Of a DNA stretch of 64,000 nt, positions 32,201 through 46,200 are shown one piece after another. Within the stretch, counting starts at the first letter, position 1, and the number at the start of each line of letters is the position of its first letter. The notes under the pieces were generated by a model. The model made no database searches, was not told the origin of the DNA, and worked only from the letters and a program-made list of their open reading frames with translations. The stretch is from Liolophura sinensis (Eukaryota > Mollusca > Polyplacophora > Chitonida > Chitonidae): contig NC_088297.1 in assembly GCF_032854445.1 (NCBI RefSeq), forward strand, positions 4,341,991 through 4,405,990, in the 5' to 3' direction. The translations under genes and the position numbers were made by a program.

Positions 32201-32852
32201 CACAACTATCCAGAGGTTCCTAAAACCTTCCTTCGTATTTCCAGAGAGGAAGCCAACATGAGTTGGACTTGAATTCACGATCCATGTTGATGTGTTAGAA
32301 GAAATTACACGCTGATAAGCAGGATTTACCATGTTGATACATGAACTGTATCGCACACTTGTGGTAAGGGCCAACACCAGCACTGTTTTTGGGCCGGTGT
32401 TCAATTTCACCTGATGCTGGTTCAACCTCAATCTTGCGCCAAGAGCTTTGTAAAACATATTCCTGCAAACTCTACTAGTCCGGTTGTCTCCGCCCATACA
32501 CCTGACCACAATAATACCTACATGTAAGTGAAGTACTCGAGTGGTGAGAAACACTCGTGCAATGAAACAAATGGAATTAGTGTATGTAATGCGAAATCCT
32601 GCTTCTTAATGTGAAGTCTTTCTCCAAATGATTCTAAACCGATTCATCAAACAACCCACAAATCTCACCAAAGTGACAAATGGTGTTACAGCTGAATGAG
32701 CGAGATAAAATTATCCCCCCGACTAAGATCAAATTGTATTACATTGAAAACGCTGGAGGAATTACAGCATGTCAGTTAAACATGGGGGTTCAAGTTTTGC
32801 TGTTACATCATCATGTCCATTCATCATTTTGATGTCCCATTGACCTATGTGG

Positions 32853-33000
32853 TTGCTGTGAGTTCAAGTTCAGCTCATGCTGGCTTCCTCTGGGAAGGTC
32901 TCTCAGCAACCTGCGGATGGTCGTGGGTTTCCTCCAACCATAATGCTGTCCGTCGTCCCATGAGGGAAATATTCTTGAGTACGGCATTAAACACCAATCA
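32853..33000 (+). mobile_element. SINE-1, left arm of an inverted pair
   Basis: gctgtgagttcaagttcagc to ttaaacaccaatcaaataa; tail meets the tail of the next copy. Confidence 0.92.
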
Positions 33001-33002
33001 AA

Positions 33003-33268
33003 TAATTTATTTGATTGGTGTTTTACGCCGTACTCAGGAATATTTCACTCATACGATGGCAACCAGCATTATGGTGGGTGGAAACCAGGCAGAGCCCGGA
33101 GGAAACCCACGACCATCTGCAGGTTCCTGGCAGACCTTCGCACATTCGACTGGAGAGGAAGCCAGCACGAGCTGGACTTGAACCCACAGCTGCCGCATTG
33201 GTGAGAGGCTCGTGGGTCATTATGCTGCGCCAGCGTGCTAACCAACTGAACCAAGGCGGCCCCCCAAT
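33003..33268 (-). mobile_element. SINE-1, near full-length, right arm of an inverted pair
   Basis: tttatttgattggtgtttta to the degenerate head gaaccaaggcggccccc. Confidence 0.92.
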
Positions 33269-33559
33269 CAAATAAATCAATCACTGATGTCCCACTGTGT
33301 CCATAGGGTAAACCACTGCATTTTAACACAGGCGGGATATAAACTATAACTTTTACTGACTTGCCTTGCAAATCCTACAAAATAAATAATAAATAAATGC
33401 ACGTTCCACAAAATATGTCCTCAGTCAGGAATAATATTTATTATTGTATATACCTCGTGGATTAAATTGCACTGATTTACCCCAACCACTGTGCCCCAAA
33501 GGATGTCATTTTACTCTGGCCGCTGTCATAAGTGAAATATTCTTGAGTAAATAAATGAA

Positions 33560-36500
33560 TTTTCTCCATATCCCTGTATTGGCCCCCAAGAAATAAGTAG
33601 CCAGGCAGAAAAACATGAAGACTTCAATAAAAATGGAAGATATTTTAATGCAAATCACTGTACATCAAATTACTAAAGAAATCATGGTGATAATGGGAGT
33701 GATATTGAAATGAGTTCCTCTCAATGTGAAGAGGCACTTGGTGAGGTGGGATGCAAGAGTTATTGCCCTTGATCCATTTTTTGTCTCTCGAGAGTGATCT
33801 CCCCTTATGTTGCGCTTGTAAGTACCTTCACATGGCTCACCAAGTACCTGTTCACATTCGTAGGTTTTGTATCTGGGGATTATAATCTACACACATGTAT
33901 TCTCATAATGACTAAATACAATACACTTTCCTAAGACTTCACAATATAATTACAGAAGTAAATTGACCTTTGAGTCATTAAAAGAAGAGGTTACATCCCC
34001 TATCAGGCAGCATACAGCTTGTTTGGGACCCACGTAACACAGGTGGCACGAACAGAAAACAAAACAGTGTCTCTTGAATGATGCAAAAACATATGGTAAC
34101 CAAAAAGTCACAGATTTAAATAACAATTGTTTGAGGTGAACATTATTACTGTGTACATTCTAAAATAAAAGTCGTTTTTTTTTCTTTTTCAATCTTCCTC
34201 TTTCTATGAAAAAACATTTTTTCACTCCACAAGAATTTGTTAAAATGTCTCCAAAGATAGTGGAGAACCACCTGTTCAGCTTTTACTATTTCAATCAGCA
34301 AAACTAGCATACAACAACGCATCCAAAGAACTAAATATAATTTATACTGATGATAAACATTGCATTGGGTTGTGAGCTATCATTTTCTGTGAAGAACTGC
34401 TTATCGTCTTAGCCAAGACTTAGCATCAGTAACATTCTAAAGCTACAATAAAATTTGGCAGGAGTCTGATGGTATTTTTCTCAATATTCTTACAATGGCA
34501 TCTAGTACCCCCCACCCCGCTTCCCAATCATGAGCCTTCAGGCGACAGATTCTGACAAGCTTACGAATCATAAAGACCCGATATTGATGGATAAAGCCCT
34601 TGTCATATCTCACTGATGTTCCTGTGCGTATGGACCCTAAAACTGGAGTCTGCTACATCCAGGTATTCTTGTCACTAGACCCAAGTCTGTTCGGGTTACT
34701 TGACCGAAGTCCTATAGACCCTAAAGCTTTGGGGTCAACTAGAACCCCATTTCTGGTGTCACTAGGCCCCAGTTTGCCACAAGAACTACTTGGCGACCCA
34801 AATTCTTTAAACCTTAAATGTTTGAAACACTGTTGCTGATCACAGTGAAACTGAAACCCTACCCGACTCATCACTGCTTTTTCTTTTTCTGTTATACAGT
34901 CTGCATAGTGCTACAATATACATAGATATAGTTTAACATAATTAAAGAAATTACATCTGTCACAAGCACAGAGGGCGAGAAAAAAAAGAGACTGCTACGA
35001 CTTCAAGAATATTTATTCTGTACCCTTTTTCATGGATGGAAAAAAACAAACTTCGGCTTCTTAGCTTCAACATTAAAAAAGTAACATGTACATGTAATAA
35101 TTTGATTATCAAACTGATCGGTGTATTGAATGAAAGTTGAAAACACTGATCAACGACATCATACTTGAATCAAAACTTTTCAAGAAAACAGACTTAACAG
35201 GTTCTATTTAACTAAGAACTTCTGAAGAAATGAGAATCCGGATTAAAAACTTTCTCATCCATCATCACAAAACAGAAAAGAAAATATAAAAGGAAAAAGC
35301 TCAGTGTTGGACACTGGACAGACATATTCAGGGTAACATGGTGGTCAACTTTGGGGCCAAAATGCCCAGGAGTTCACAAGCTATATACATCACAAAAAAT
35401 CCGGACTCTCCCCGGTTACAGCCTAGCTGCTTACTCCCCCGTTTGTAAACAAGTGCAACTTGTTTTTAAGTTCAGTCCTTCATTATAGTTACAAATTCTT
35501 ACTTACTGGACAGTGTCAAAGAACAGAAAGTTCCTGTTTATAGGCGGACAGTATTACTTCATTATCTTTTTACACGCCAAAATTCTCCTGACATATTTTT
35601 ATGGAACAATCGGAGGGCTTCAAGCAAAAGAAATGTCCTCTGTCGTCCAATCTCGAATCCCAAAATACAACTTAACTTGCACAAAATGTAAAAAAAATAT
35701 TGGCAGCAAATTCAGTCGAAGAGTCACCTAAAATGCTTCAAAACATGGCCGTCCAATTACAAAAAAATTCAATTAAACCAAATTCATGTAAAGAAAATAA
35801 GAAGAAAAAAAAAAGGCTAATTCATTTTTTTAACAAACAAATAGAATGCTCAGTTATTCCACTAGCGTACAAGTTATGGCGTTAGTTTAAATTCCACCAG
35901 AGGTTGCAAAGAACACCAATTAAAAAGACGCTAAATGATAGATTGGCGGGCCAAATTCATGAAGCCAACTGCAATTCCTCAAAACGTCTGAAGTCATTCT
36001 GAGAAGAAGTTATAGTTTTCCAGCATAGCAAAGAAAGAGTAAAATTTTGAAAATCTCATAAAAACTTTGTTGTATTTGGAAGGTAAAAAGTAGCTAAAGC
36101 ATAATAAATTTAAAACTGACACAAAATCAAGCTTCCAAGATATGAACATATCATAAAAAAATTGGAGTGTCAAACTGGACGAGGAAACTAAAAGCACTCT
36201 TAGGCATCAGGTTCTGTTTTTATGAACAAACCAAGATTTCTGCTGAAACTTACTCCGTCTGAGGCATGACATCAACATGAGGTAATGAAGAAATAGTGTC
36301 TTGTCTTTGAATGAGTTATCTCCCCTCTCCACCCACCCACCCACCCAAACCCCAGCAAGTCATTACGTTTACGTTTGTGATCATCAACAAATAAAAACAA
36401 AAAATACATACGTGTAACACTGTTACACCCCCACCCCTCTCAACCAACCCCAACTGCATTAGCCCTGCCCTAGGAAAGGTCACTCCCCAGGAATTAGACA

Positions 36501-37042
36501 TGACAACCACACCCAACAACTAAAATATTAGAATGGAAAGTCATTTAACCTGCACAACAATTTTCACAAGACCTACTCAATCGATGGTTTTCTTGTAATG
36601 GACGTACAAACATACAGTTAATAACCTTCGATCAGATCACCTTACATGTAGTTGTGGTTGACATGTTCCCTTGGGCATCAGCCTTTACACCTTGTTAACC
36701 CTTTCCCTTAAGAACTACCCCTCCCCTCCCCCACCCCACAGTCCCCAACCCACTCCATTCCCTTCCCTAAGGGATGCACACACCCTTATCCCCACCCACC
36801 CACCTCTTAAAACACCTGTACTGCAAACAAGACAAGTTCACATATGGTTGATGTTGTTTTGAGAACTTTCATACAAGTGTAGTATAGTTCTCTTATATAA
36901 AGTCTGTTTGCAGCAGAAATCCTCATATTTGCATTCGTGCACAGTCTTTTGTTTCTGCACCTCCTTTCATTCATTCCTTCACGACAAGAACATTTCAGAC
37001 ACGAGGCCAATTGCATTAGGCCTTCAATGTCTGTTTGCGACC
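33560..37042 (-). other. Probable syndecan 3' UTR and downstream sequence
   Basis: About 3.5 kb almost free of SINEs directly after the syndecan stop. That fits a long conserved 3' UTR. Possible - strand AATAAA sites are at 35012-35017 and 33437-33442; I cannot choose between them. Confidence 0.45.
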
Positions 37043-37212
37043 CTATGCGTAATACTCGCGGTCAGGTGCCTTTTGGTATGCGTATGCTCCGCGTGCTTTT
37101 GTGGGTTCATCTAGTGCATAGCTTCCCTCGTCCTTCTTCCTCATGCGGTAAACAATAAACATTACCAGTAAAATGGCACACAGAAGTCCAACCACTGCCC
37201 CTCCAATGATAC
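37043..37212 (-). CDS. Syndecan last exon: TM helix and cytoplasmic tail
   Basis: 170 nt, phase 1 in, ends TAG at 37043-37045. The TM helix starts [16 protein letters not shown] and is followed by C1 [15 protein letters not shown], a short V region and C2 EYYA. The usual C-terminal PDZ ligand is EFYA, so Tyr replaces Phe here. I chose the acceptor at 37213-37215 because it is the copy directly joined to the cytoplasmic tail. Confidence 0.95.
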
Positions 37213-40200
37213 CTGTAAACAATAAACATTACCAGTCAAATGGCACACAGAAGTCCAACCACTGCCCCTCCAATGATACCTGTAAACAATGAACATTACC
37301 AGTAAAATGGCACACAGGAGTCCAACCACTGCCACTTCAATGATACCTGTAAACAATGAACATTACCAGTCAAATGGTACACAGAAGTCCAACCACTGCC
37401 ACTTCAATGATACCTGTAAACAACGAACATTACCAGTAAAATGGCACACAGAAGTCCAACCACTGCCCCTCCAATGATACCTGTAAACAATGAACATTAC
37501 CAGTCAAATGGTACACAGAAGTCCAACCACTGACCCTCCAATGATACCTGTAAACAACGAGCATTACCAGAAAAATGCAGCCCAACTATCTGTGAATCAC
37601 ACACATGCACATTTACATGTATTCACCATTCTTTTATAGCAGTTTGTGGTTCCACAAATAATTTAATGTCTACTCTCCAAAACTTGAACGCATTCTCAAA
37701 CCACCCATCAATTACTGATGAACTTTCAGATAGCGGTGGAAGACAAACCGTGTGAGCACGTTTGTCTGCTTGTGGTCACCAACGTCCCACAAACAATAGC
37801 AGGTGAGTGTCTAGGAATTCACTATCCAAGGCCAGATTTGAACCCTCATCTCTCGTGCCAGCTATTGTGTGTCTTGAATGAAGCTGTTCTGTCACATCCA
37901 GCTTCCCATGTACATGCATGTGTTAGATTTGAATCAATTTGATTTGATTGGAGTTTTACACCATACTGATATATATTTCACTTGATATATGACGGCGGCC
38001 AGCATTATGGTGGGAACCAACCCGGCAGAGCCTGGAGGAAACCCACGACCATCCGCAGGCTGCTGGTAGGAGTATGTATTAGATCTATACCTGACAATCT
38101 ACTAGTGACAGAAGGGTAATTCGACTGCCCAAGTTCCAGACAACTGATGGAATTATTGTCTACCATGCTGACAGTGGTTCTGTCCAATATTGCCTTACTG
38201 TCATTCGTCAGTCAGAAAACCAAAAACTTGAGTTTTAAAAATCCATCATGGAGAGGCAGTAGTAGGATTTGAACCTCTGACACTTACCTGCCAGTATTCC
38301 AGGCTGTCCCATTATGGTAACTGGCTTGTTAGCCTGATTTCCTTTACTCTCTGCTTCTTTTCCAACTTCATTTGTTTCTTCTTCTTTTTTCTCATATGAA
38401 TCGTCATCATCATCTGGAGACAAAAGAGAAAAAAGTGGCAAAACTGAGAAATAGAGGATGTGAGTTATATCAAAAGACGTACTCTATTTGCCTTAAACAA
38501 TTTGCCTGCAAAAATGCTTTTCTAGGGACAAATAAAATGTATGTATGTATGTATGTATGAATGTTTCTTGTATAAAAGAATTTAGAATTCCAACACTTTT
38601 TCACCCTTACCACACAACCCTACTGGAGAGGGTAATTTGGATGATAATCCTCATAGCTGCTTTTAGATTATTTTGTGTATAGTATGTACTGGCCAATGTT
38701 CTAAATCACACAAAAAAGAATTACCTCCCTTGAGGTCACTCTCCAATACAAATGGAACATTTAACAGAGCATGATCAGGTGGTCAGGTGGAACTCTTGAA
38801 AATGGCTGAATGATAATAATGGCAAGACAACAACACCTTAAACGCAAAGGTGCGCTTGCTCACACCCACCCAGCTTATGGGCCTGTAAAAAGCAAGCAAA
38901 GATTTTGTCTCGAACAGAACACAATTGCCAGAGGAAATTATCAAACTGTCGCTAGTACTTACCTGGTATTTTTCTACCGACTTCATTACCTGGCTCGGTG
39001 GCTTTTGTTTCAGGGGTTCCAAACTGCAAGATAAAGTCTCCCTGGTTACTTCACTTAAAAAATAAAACTCAACAAAATTCAAAAAAAAAAAAAAAAAGCC
39101 CCCAATCCTAGGTATAACATAACCATAAAGCTGGATACTTGTTAAAAACAAACTTGGATTTCTTTTTGATCTCATGTTCTAACTTTTAGCATTACTTACT
39201 AAAGATTTACATCAGTGACTTATTATTCTGGTTGTTGTTTAGCTCTGTGGAGTTTTAGGTCAAGTGACAATGGTTAGGCTTATGTGCAAATGAAAGACGT
39301 GTGCCCAGAGTAAACCACTGCCACTGGCCAGGTTCTCTGCAGCTGGACTTGAACCTGTGATCTCACTGGTCAGATGCTGATCAACAGGTAAAAGGAGAGC
39401 TGCTTACGTTATACGTTACAATGGTTAAGGAAGCAATCTTTTTCTCTTACGTTTGGCTTGACTGTCTTTGTCACAGTGAAATCTGGAACGATCGCTGGTC
39501 CATCAGTAACTGCTGAAATTAAAACAAAAAACATTTTTATGCTCACATGTACATAACACACAATGACGGAAAATAAATAATGTATCTGGGTTGTAGGTCC
39601 CACTTCAGGCCAATGTCAAACAAACAGAAACAAAATTTCCACAAGCTTTAGAGTGAAGCAGGTTAGTTTAGTCTTGCATCGGGTTGTCACAGAGATATTT
39701 CAAAACAAAAATTCACGTCTTTTCCTGACTGTAATTCTTCAATCTTTCCGCATGTCTGCAAGGTGTTTATTCAAGCACGCTTCTACGGCATTATTCTGTG
39801 TACACTGGTAAAATTATACTTTTAGTGAAATTGAAATTGGCCAATCCAACCAATGTAGTTTTATTTCAAAATCAAATTAAAAGTGTGCATAAAGTCCACT
39901 GAAAGTTGCTCTTTCATACGCCAAAAGGTTGAGGCACTAGGGTAAATCTGACATCTCATTACCACAGAAAATGACAAAATCTGAAGAAATTTCGTAGTTC
40001 AGATGTTCCACCATCAGGCTGGATTAATTAAGACAAGAAATTAAAGAAATCATCCAATGACTGCTCATGTAAAGAACATGAGCCAAAATACTAATGTTAG
40101 CACATACCGGTGCACATTAAGAACTTCTGAGATGAGAAAATTTATCGCTATTTTAGAACTTTTTCCACAATTTTCCACAGGCAGGGCTTTTCTTATGTGA

Positions 40201-43200
40201 ATTCATGACCGAGAACTGGCCTTATAACTATTCAGTATCTCTTTTACACTAGCACTGAGCATGCTCAGTGTTTAATGTAATTGAGGAATAGCCCTATTCA
40301 TACTAGAGGAGGCTGACAAGTACTTAAAGACCACTCGTAAGACATGGTGATGTTTCTCATTCAATCACTCAGACTGTAGTGGTGGTACCCAACATAACAA
40401 GCCTACAGGAGGACTCACAGTATCTTTTCAGTCTCAACTGCGTCACTGAGAATGCGTTATGACACCCCACCCACTGAGGAAAAGCAGCAATATTATCAAT
40501 TTTAAAATCTTCAGCTGAGCCAACACTGGATTGAACTCATGTCTCTTGGATTACAAGCATACACTGTAACCTCATTACGTACTGTCACCTCACCAAGCCC
40601 CACAGACTGCTGTATGTGACACTGACAAAAGACTTACGGTCACAGTTGGGTTTGTTCGGGTGTACGGTGCGCGTCCCTGACATTTCTCGGCCGTGGAGGT
40701 CAGCGCACCAACACTCATTATCCCGACACTGAACTTTCTCAAACTCCCCAGTGTCTGTGCATCGTGGGGAGAAGGCCCCCAGAAGGTGTTCCCATTCACT
40801 TTTCACACGCAGGTACACGCACGGCGTCAAGTTTGATCCTGAAAAACACAAGTATCAACTAACTATAACCAGGTTATACATTAAATCTATTTACATTAGG
40901 TCTCCGGCCGTAAGTGAGAAGGTCTGCCTGCAACCTGCGGATTCCCCCAAGCTGTGCCTGGTTTCCACCCACCATAATGCTGGCCGCCGTCGTATAAGTG
41001 AAATATTCTTGAGTACGGCGTAAAACACCTATCAAATAAATAAATAAATTTACATTAGAATGTTGTTGCATGCCATATTCAAACTTCTTTCCTTACACCA
41101 TGGTTGGCAGTATTCCGGATGGAAGAGACTCAAGTGCCTGTGGAAAAACCATGTACCTTTGTCATGCAAGTGACAAACATTCCCATGCGTGACCTATGAA
41201 CTTGCATGTCTTATGGGTAGAAGACACGTCATCTTGAATGAGCATTGAATGTGCAAATGGCTACACAGTTGGCTCCTGTCAAAATACAATGTGGCCGCAG
41301 GACATTGTCACTGACCTGCTGCTTATTTCCGGGCTTGTCTCTGCCACGTGGCCATACCCTGCTACCGGCGGACACACACACATTCCAACAGTATTCAGAA
41401 ACTACTGAACTTTCGATTTATGACGCTGAATCAGAATTCTGACTTACCACCTTCACAGTCTGGCCGGTGTATATTTACATCCCCTTCTTTTTCTGTGCCC
41501 TGTATAATTTTGCCCTCTGGGTTGACACACCAGCACTCGATATTTCCTCGGCATTGCGTCTTTTCGAACTCGCCTGTTCTAGTGCAACGTGGGACATAGC
41601 TGTCTTTGAAGCGTGAACTGGAGACTCTGAGCTGCTGGCAGGGGGTGAGGGGCATCTGGGTTGAGGGTAGCTGGGTGGTGCGCCTGGGCGTGGGGCGATT
41701 AGTCACAGGCACCTCGGAACCTGCACATACGTACAAATCAATGGGTGAATTTTTCATTCCCTTGTTTACTTGTTGTTCAACACTGTTTCAACAAGAATTC
41801 TGACATAGTTTTAAGGTTGCAAGAAAACATATGCCTGGAGAAAACCATCAACCTTTGGCCAGACAAACTTTCCCATAAGTGAAATTCAGATATGCACTGT
41901 CTTTGACTGTTAGACTTCTCAAACAAACACAAGAATGTGACCAACTGTATGTCACTAAGGCCCCACAGAAAGTGAGAGCAGGTAAACCTTGAAGTTTCCT
42001 GTCTGGAGTCAGGTTTGAACCCACACCTGATCATATTGGGACCAACAGGTTTTTGCCATTTAACACACACGGATGGCTAGACTGCATTACTCTAAGTGGA
42101 ATATATCTACAGATCTATGAATGCAATAACCTAATGGATCTCGAAACAAACTATTTCAAGTTATTGGTGAACTAGTGGTGTTTTTCACTGATACACGCTG
42201 GGTCACTACAGGCCACCATGAAATCTCATGTCTAAAACTATTTTATTCGGTTGGCAAAAATTCTAAAACAATAATTCAAACTATTTTCCTGAACACTGGT
42301 CTTTCATCTGATATATGCATCATTTTGGTGTTTTGTTTGCCTTTAATGCTGTTTTCAGGGATATTTCATGATGCTAATTTATGCTAATTAGGAAATGGAA
42401 GAAACTGAGCAAAACAACAGCAAACACTATTTCCATAATTCCATAAAACTGTCCTTCACGAAAAATCTTGATTCAACTGATGTACTCAAGAGAAGATTAG
42501 GCAAATGTTTTCCATCACAACTGTATAAATTCATATATTTCTTTGATTGGTCTTTTACGCCGTATTCAAGAATATTTCACTTATACAGCATTACGGCAGG
42601 TAAAATTGATCAATTGATCAAATCAGGATCATGACAGATATGCAGAACAAGGGAGATCATCTGTGTGATAAGGGGAGAGAACTCTCACCATCGCCAGACC
42701 CAGGGAGGAATACGGCTGCACCAGACCCATATCCATCCTCATCATCTCTCTCTGTGTCATCGTCTGGACCACTACCTTCTGTGTGCTCGGCATCCATCAG
42801 GTATCCATCCTACACAACAACAACAACGATGGTGATAAGCACGCAGTCTGACCAGATGCTTCATAGGTCAATATAAAAAGATTTTTTTTTTTTTTTTTTG
42901 ATTGGTGTTTTACGCCATACTCAAGAGTATTTCACTTATACGATGGCGGCCAGCATTATGGTGGGTGGAAACCGGGCACAGCCCGCAGGTTGCTGGCAGA
43001 CCTTCCCACTTACGGACGGAGAGAAAGCCAGCATGAGCTCGACTTGAACTCACAGCGACAATATAAAAAGACATGAGACAGACATTACTGGAAATCCTTC
43101 ATAAAATCTAGCTATTTATTCATTTACTTAATGGTTTTTTACACCATACTCAAGATTATTTGATGGTGGCCAGCATTAAATTTGTGGACACTGAGCAGAA

Positions 43201-46200
43201 CCAGGTGGAAACCCACCACCATCCTTAGAACATCCAATACTTTTTTGTTGCTTTTAGCAACTTTTCAGCTAAATTTTCCAAAAAAATTATTTGAAGAATT
43301 CCTCCAAAATGCGGTAATTTCTCATGCCTGTGATACATTTTCATTGCTAAATGTGTGCACACGAGTATAGTCCTATAGACCCAATTGCTTGCTTAGCCAG
43401 TAGACAGTAACAGCCAAGGACAATCATGTCAACCATGGAAGTGAACACGAAATCAGAATTTTACCGAGCTGCGAAGCTCTGGGTGAAGCTCTGTATCAAA
43501 CTCATGAAAAGGCCATTAAAGTGCCACTCTGGTCAGAATACAAATTGCATAGAAATATTACAATGATATGAAAGAAATCCTACAGGGTAAGCCTAACACT
43601 ATCTTTCAATAGGACTTTGTTGAATAACATTATTTAACCCATATAACTGAAGATTCCTTGAAAAACAAAACGTTCGACTGTGTCCGTAAAATTTTCCTGA
43701 TGTGACGTGATAATATTCCCTGTATGACGTTGAATCAGGCAGATGCGACACTGAGTAAAGCATTTATGCTGGGATAACATCAAGAGCACTTGAAAGGGCA
43801 GCGTCATTTGTGGATATATGTCAGTGATTGATGACGTCATGTGTTCGTGGGTGACGTCACACCAGGCAAAGTGGAAGGAACAGAAATATTTTGTTTCCAT
43901 ATACTCTGACAAAACGTACACTATCGGCTTTAATTCACAGCAATATTTTCACAATTTAGGAAAGCAATTCAGACTATCCCAGTCATTATCAATTTACCTT
44001 GTTTTTAAGAAACAGATGTTCTGACACCAACGGAGTTCTCTCACTGAATACATGCAATTGTACGTGTAACTAAAATGATTAACATATCCTTCTGAACGGG
44101 GTGCAATTGGAAAAAGGCTTGAATCCTCATGTATATACAAATACAAGGATGCTTACATACTATAAACTTTTCACCTTGTCAACCACCAAAGCACTTTTTA
44201 AAGTGGAATTTATGCATACTATTATTAAAAAAATTATGCTATAAACAATGTTGTTCGAGTTACTTGAGATGCAAGCTTCCTAAAACTTTGCGAATTATTT
44301 CTCTACACCCCTCAGTTCTCTCTGAATGCTTCAAAATACTGGTCGCAGCAGCAGTTGAAAAAGCTGAACCATTAGGATGCATCAACAACTGCATTTAATT
44401 ACATTCAGATATCTACAAGGTATATAGTTTATAAACTGTCCTCTTCTATGTTCCATGTTAGTACTGTTTTCCACCTAACAATACACCCCATAAAGTCCAT
44501 CTTCCCAGGCAAAAAATAAAGGTCAAAAAATATTACTTCTGGTGTTGAAACTTTATTTTCTCCACTCGGATATCATCCTATTCCCCCCCCCCCCCCCCAA
44601 AAAAAAAAAAAAACTAAATGAACCCTCAGAATCCGGCAAAATGTGTAACTTACTGAGCATGCTCCCACACAAAAAATTGAAAGCCAAATACAGGTGTACA
44701 TGTACTGTACATCACACACCTATTATCAGGATATAACAGAATTGCATTTACAGCTGCACATCCACGTGCGTACAGGTACTTAATGCTTGTCAGTATTATC
44801 AGCCTGTAGCAAGAGTAATTAATTATGACAGAAGACAGAAATGTCAGTGTTTATTTATCTAAAAACATTTGAGGTCTTATACAAGAGTGTGGGCGTGTGG
44901 GCGTGAGGGTGTATGTGGGTGGATGTAAATCTAACATATTCATCTGATCGCTGAATAATGCCATCCTCGAGGATATGACACAACCTGGATTTCTGTCTAC
45001 ACAGTGTTGTGGTCTCTGTCAAATGAGCTATTTCGTAGGAATCGAATGAGAAAAATGAGATATGAAGTTTTTGGTAATGACTCTGAGCTGAACTGCCATC
45101 TGAAAATAGACTTCCACTTTAACATTGTCCAGATTAAGATCATGATGTGTAACATGATGTGTAACAAACTTGTGTAACATGATGTGTAACAAAAATGTGT
45201 AACATGATGTGTAACAAACTTGTGACAAACGTGTAAATATGAGTACCCTTATTCCTCAATTCTTCAATTTTGCACATTTTAAAGTTTATTTTGCCAATAA
45301 AACTACATCGGCTGAATTTCAGGACTTCACAAGAAACTATAATTTTTTCCAGTCCACACAGAATAATGCCTTCAGAATATGCCAGAATAAACACCTTGCA
45401 AACATGTAAAAAAAGTTGAAGAATTACATACAGTATGTACCTTATAGTACATGGACCAAAAAATGCAAAGACGCGATAAGGTTTTCAGCTCACCACATTT
45501 GGGTGCCAAGACCAGTTAACTCAGGGCTCTCAATGAATGAGAAGTAAATAAATAACTGACCACAGCGCAATCCTTTAACTCTATGTACAGGTATCAGGAC
45601 AAACTACCTTATTTGACATACACATGTACACTGCTAGCATGTGATTGAAACAGATCACCATCAGAACCTGTGCATCCTATCAGAGTTGTCATCCTATCAA
45701 AGTCAATTCTTCACAAAGTCAATTCCTCACCTACATGTACATGTATAATCCGGGGGAAAAACAAAACCCGCTTTTTCAAAATTTAATTGTGGCTACACCA
45801 TTTTTAATTTAACTGTAGCTATCGAACTGACTCACACTGCCATAACTTTCTCTGCTCTCTCACAATATCTAGCCTTCATATAAATCTTCAACCTATTAAA
45901 CCACTAAAGCACTTTATTCAGTAGAAGCTATGCACACTATTATTGTGAACCCCCCCCCCCCCCAAAAAAAAATGATTTGTTTGTGTCACTAAAGATGAAA
46001 GCATTATAAAACTGGGCGGATTATTTCTCTACACCACATAGTTCTCTCAGAATGTTTCAAAATAATGGATGCGGTCGTAGCTGAAAAAGTTGAAGATTTA
46101 CGGTATATGTAATTTATTATAGCACTATACGCTAAAGCTTATCATGTCTCTGCAGGCAGGTTAAAATATACACGTAAGTATGGCTGTGTACGGCCAGGTA

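Noticed and set aside
32813-33371. Overlapping ORFs of 85-122 codons
   Set aside because: They are SINE-1 sequence read in several frames, as are those near 1883, 5046, 9787, 19569, 20647, 40874 and 58196.
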